NCBI RefSeq assembly: GCF_002786295.1 | Contig: NZ_PGTC01000009.1 | Coordinates: 248,001 to 312,000, forward strand | Length of the DNA stretch: 64,000 nt | Source: Pseudooceanicola marinus | Lineage (GTDB): Bacteria; Pseudomonadota; Alphaproteobacteria; Rhodobacterales; Rhodobacteraceae | Direction of reading: 5' to 3' | Shown: positions 61,433 to 64,000 of the stretch, piece by piece | Layout: the number at the start of each line of letters is the position of its first letter | How positions within the stretch are numbered: the stretch's first letter is position 1 | Program-made: the position numbers and the translations under genes | Notes under the pieces: generated by a model | What the model was told of the DNA's origin: nothing | The model's input: the letters and a program-made list of their open reading frames with translations, nothing else | Databases searched by the model: none

Positions 61433-62086
61433 ATGATCCTATCGCGCGGGCGCCGCTACATCTTCATTCACATTCCCAAGACCGGCGGCACCTCCATGGC
61501 GCTCGCACTGGAAAGCCGCGCGATGAAGGACGACGTGATGCTGGGCGACACGCCCAAGGCGCGCCGCAGGCGGCACCGGGTGCGCGACGTGACGGCGCGG
61601 GGGCGGCTGTGGAAGCACTCAACCCTGGCGGATATCGAAGGGTTGGCAACGCCGGAGGAAATCGACGACTTCTTCGTCTTCACCCTGGTGCGCAACCCCT
61701 GGGACCGGGTCGCGAGCTACTACCTTTGGTTGCAGGGGCAGGGGTTTTCCCACCCCGCTGTCGAGCGTGCCAGGCGTCTGTCCTTCAGTGCCTTCATCCG
61801 CGATCCGCTGATCGCCCGGAGCCTCGAATCGTCGCCCTACGGGAGCTATGTGCGCGAATCATCGGGGCGTGAGAAATGCAGTGTTTTCATTCGATTGGAA
61901 TGGTTTTCCGAAGATGCAGATCCTCTTTGGCGTCATCTTGGGTTTCAGTTGACGCTGCCGCGCGTCAATCAGGTTGACGTGCATGTCAAGTCGCAACTTG
62001 TATACCGCGACGAAGATCGTAATTTCATCGCGGATCTCTGTGCGGAAGACATTCAGCGCTTCGGATACGATCGGTTGGAAGGTTGA
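61433..62086 (+). CDS. Sulfotransferase family 2-like protein
   Basis: Protein of 217 residues. The PAPS 5'-phosphosulfate loop is visible at YIFIHIPKTGGTSMALAL (about 10–27) and the 3'-phosphate site at FTLVRNPWDRVASYYLWL (about 83–100). The fold would sulfate a sugar or glycan acceptor, and such genes are common near roseobacter surface polysaccharide loci. The 3' quarter (from about 61860) is visibly more AT-rich than the 5' part, although the frame remains open to the end. No neighbouring polysaccharide genes are seen here. Confidence 0.82.
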   Translation: MILSRGRRYIFIHIPKTGGTSMALALESRAMKDDVMLGDTPKARRRRHRVRDVTARGRLWKHSTLADIEGLATPEEIDDFFVFTLVRNPWDRVASYYLWLQGQGFSHPAVERARRLSFSAFIRDPLIARSLESSPYGSYVRESSGREKCSVFIRLEWFSEDADPLWRHLGFQLTLPRVNQVDVHVKSQLVYRDEDRNFIADLCAEDIQRFGYDRLEG

Positions 62087-62267
62087 AAACGACACCTTTG
62101 ATCCCATTCTGGGGACAAATTTACTAAATTTAAATAACTGTCGCCCGAAATTGCGGATTGCCCCTTTCCTGCCTGATTTCGCCCCAAGACCCGTCTTAGT
62201 TGTGTTGCGAAATGCACGTCATAAGCGAGCTGCAGAAGCAGCGAATGCGAAATCGGGAAACGACAGA

Positions 62268-63002
62268 ATGTTTGACATCAAGACACGGCGCGACGCGTCG
62301 AGAAGATCCGAGGAGGCCGAGGTGGGATACGGCTCCGACACGGATCTCGGGCCGGAAACGGCGTTGTCCGGGATCGTCGCAGGGACACGCGTGGCCACCG
62401 CCGTCGGCTGGCGCAATGTCGAGGACCTTGAAGCCGGCGATGCCGTGCTGACCTTCGACAGCGGCCTGAAGACCGTTCAGAACATCAAGCGCAAGGCGCT
62501 GTGGGATGGCAACGGGGCCTGCCCGTCGCGCTTCCAGCCGCTGCATGTGCCGCGTGGGGCCATCGGCAACCGCGAAGAGATGCTGTTGTTGCCGCGCCAG
62601 GGCGTCCTGGTCGAAAGCGACATCGCCGAGGAAGAACTGGGCGATCCCTTTGTCCTGATCCGCGCCGAGGCGCTGGACGGGGTCTGCGGCATAGCCCGCC
62701 GTCGTCCGATTTTCGCGCCCGAAGTCTTCGTTCTGGAGTTCGAGGAAGACCAGGTGATCTTCGCCAGTTCCGGGGCGCTCTGCGTCTGCCCTGCAGCCGG
62801 CGACATGTTCAGCCGCCTGTTCAGCCGCAGCCAGGAAGCCACCAGCGATTACACCATTCTCAGCCAGGAAACCTCCCGCGAGCTGATCGAGAAGATCACC
62901 TGGGAACTGGAAGAGAAATGGGCCTTCGCCCTGGCCCGCAGTGGGCAGGCGGAAGGGGGCCGCAGCGCGGCACGTCAGCAGGAAATGCGCACGTCCCGCT
63001 AG
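62268..63002 (+). CDS. Stand-alone Hint domain protein
   Basis: Protein of 244 residues. ATG 62268 is used because the upstream in-frame sequence runs antisense-like through AT-rich intergenic DNA. The Hint (hedgehog/intein) fold is recognised from SGIVAGTRVATAVGWRNVED, LEAGDAVLTFDSGLKTVQNI, LLLPRQGVLVESDIAEEELG and QVIFASSGALCVCP. The usual N-terminal splice/cleavage Cys before the PGT-like turn is absent (SGIVAGT), so autocatalytic cleavage is doubtful. Similar solo Hint proteins are frequent in roseobacters, with unknown function. The 181 bp upstream (62087–62267) are AT-rich with no other gene. A GC-rich hairpin-like stretch lies at about 63111–63150. Confidence 0.78.
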   Translation: MFDIKTRRDASRRSEEAEVGYGSDTDLGPETALSGIVAGTRVATAVGWRNVEDLEAGDAVLTFDSGLKTVQNIKRKALWDGNGACPSRFQPLHVPRGAIGNREEMLLLPRQGVLVESDIAEEELGDPFVLIRAEALDGVCGIARRRPIFAPEVFVLEFEEDQVIFASSGALCVCPAAGDMFSRLFSRSQEATSDYTILSQETSRELIEKITWELEEKWAFALARSGQAEGGRSAARQQEMRTSR

Positions 63003-63273
63003 GCCGGGAGGTCATCACCGCCACGTCCGGGTCGCTGGGGCCGGGGCGTGCGCGACGACATCAGGCCGGGGGGCTGCCGATCGGGATCCGGAAGGGATCC
63101 AGCCGCCATCTGCGGCGCCGGCCCCTTGCGAATGGCGGGGCCCGGCATCTTCCCGTCAGACAAGCTCACCGTGGGCCGCATGGCCCGCATGAACCTCGCC
63201 CCGTCTGCTGACCGGGTGCCCTGCGTGACCGGATGTGTCCCCCGTCCGGTTCGTTTCCCCAACAGGGCCTCGG

Positions 63274-64000
63274 TTAGAACACGTGCAGTGAAAGGCCAGT
63301 GGCAGCGGAGGCGATGAGCGTGCCGGCGGTCAGTTCGACCAAGGCGAGAAGCGGAGCGGACCCTTTGTCCCAACTGTCCTGCTCCGTGGATCTGTCGAGC
63401 GCGCCGGTGCGCAGAAATACCGAGGCCAGCGCCACCGTCACGGTGACGCTGGCCACACCCAGCCCCATGGCGAAGGCCCCGGCCACGCCAGAGGCGAAGA
63501 TATCCATCCGCCAGGTCAGGATCAGCAGGAAGAGCGCGCCGGTACAGGGCCGGATTGCCACCGCGCCGATCAGCAGCAGTGCATCACGCACCGAGCTTAG
63601 CCGGGCGGCCTCTTCCACCGTTGGCCCGTGACGGTGCCCGCAGGCGCAGGTGCCCTCGGCGCCATGGTCGTGGGTGTGATCGTGACCACGGTCCTGCCCT
63701 TGGCCCGCGGTCTCGGAGGGAGTGGGCCGATCTTGCCGCAGCCGACGCACCGCCTGCCACAGGTGCCGCAGCCCGCGCAGCGCCAGCCACAGGCCGACCA
63801 GCCCGATCGCCGCGTAAGAGAGCGGCGCCAGCCATTCCTCGGCCATGCCCACCATATGGGCCCGGCTCCAGTCGAACAGCAGCACGCCCGCACCCACCAT
63901 GAGGACGGCGGTGGCCGATTGCGCCAGCGAAGAGGCCAGTGCCAGTCCCGACAGGCGCAGCGCGGTGACACGCTGCGAGACGCCGTAGCCGCCGATCAGG
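63274..64000 (-). CDS. Nickel/cobalt transporter, NicO/RcnA family, 3' part
   Basis: The gene reads in from the right edge, so the N terminus is missing; about 241 residues are visible. It begins LIGGYGVSQRVTALRLSGLA and continues through hydrophobic helices. A His/Cys-rich cytoplasmic or periplasmic loop (GHDHTHDHGAEGTCACGHRH) follows, then the conserved LLIGAVAIRPCTGALFLLI helix, FAMGLGVASVTVTVALAS and a final LIASAATGLSLHVF. The His-rich loop and RPCTG motif are characteristic of NicO exporters, which expel Ni2+ and Co2+. Several in-frame ATGs inside (for example 63900) are not the true start. Confidence 0.88.
   Translation of the reverse strand, partial: LIGGYGVSQRVTALRLSGLALASSLAQSATAVLMVGAGVLLFDWSRAHMVGMAEEWLAPLSYAAIGLVGLWLALRGLRHLWQAVRRLRQDRPTPSETAGQGQDRGHDHTHDHGAEGTCACGHRHGPTVEEAARLSSVRDALLLIGAVAIRPCTGALFLLILTWRMDIFASGVAGAFAMGLGVASVTVTVALASVFLRTGALDRSTEQDSWDKGSAPLLALVELTAGTLIASAATGLSLHVF

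Overview
The window is a high-GC (about two-thirds G+C) stretch of chromosome. Gene content and order point to a marine-type Rhodobacterales alphaproteobacterium (Roseobacter/Rhodobacter relatives). The main pointers are an amiC–mrcA–prfB run, a TamA/TamB pair, the Anbu operon, a five-gene urea ABC transporter, DUF2189, DUF2927 and Hint-domain proteins of the type common in that order, and a ScfR-like motif array in front of prpE. This is inferred from family knowledge; no species can be named. No rRNA, tRNA, IS element, phage gene, CRISPR array or recognisable DNA-binding regulator was found.

Layout. 1–8.5 kb: the 5' part of a 5-oxoprolinase subunit (pxpB), then cell-wall genes (amidase, class A PBP), release factor 2, a small orphan gene, a lytic transglycosylase and a DUF2189 membrane protein. 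8.5–14.5 kb: tamB and tamA (envelope biogenesis), transcribed leftwards. 15–22.5 kb: three rightward genes for exported proteins, namely a four-CXXCH cytochrome with a C-terminal DUF4384-like domain, a caspase-fold protease with Sel1-like repeats, and an M14-like metallopeptidase. This trio is the best candidate for an undescribed system. 22.5–24.3 kb: a ferric-reductase-like flavocytochrome and a truncated isochorismatase-family remnant. 24.8–28.9 kb: the Anbu operon (ATP-grasp, alpha-E, transglutaminase, Anbu). 29.3–35.7 kb: urtABCDE behind an NtrC-like palindrome.

35.7–49.3 kb is mostly housekeeping: dtd, a solo CZB-like protein, a DUF2927 lipoprotein, a TelA-like protein, a RluB-type pseudouridine synthase with a basic tail, tadA, prs, a DsbA-fold isomerase with an alpha/beta hydrolase, threonine aldolase, YcgN, ribF, glyA, nadK and csbD. 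49.4–54 kb: prpE and maeB (propionate and C4 metabolism), with an array of TTTGCAAA-like sites in front of prpE. 54.1–58.7 kb: a tightly packed nucleoside salvage operon, cdd-deoA-deoB-add-upp. 58.8–64 kb: a SPOR protein, an M48-like pseudo-protease, a sulfotransferase, a Hint protein with a locally AT-rich junction, and the 3' part of a NicO-type Ni/Co exporter.

A multi-hairpin intergenic repeat recurs at four sites, three of them immediately after genes. Its middle stem changes sequence but stays paired, which suggests a conserved, terminator-like RNA structure. All assignments were made by reading the sequence; no database search was possible.
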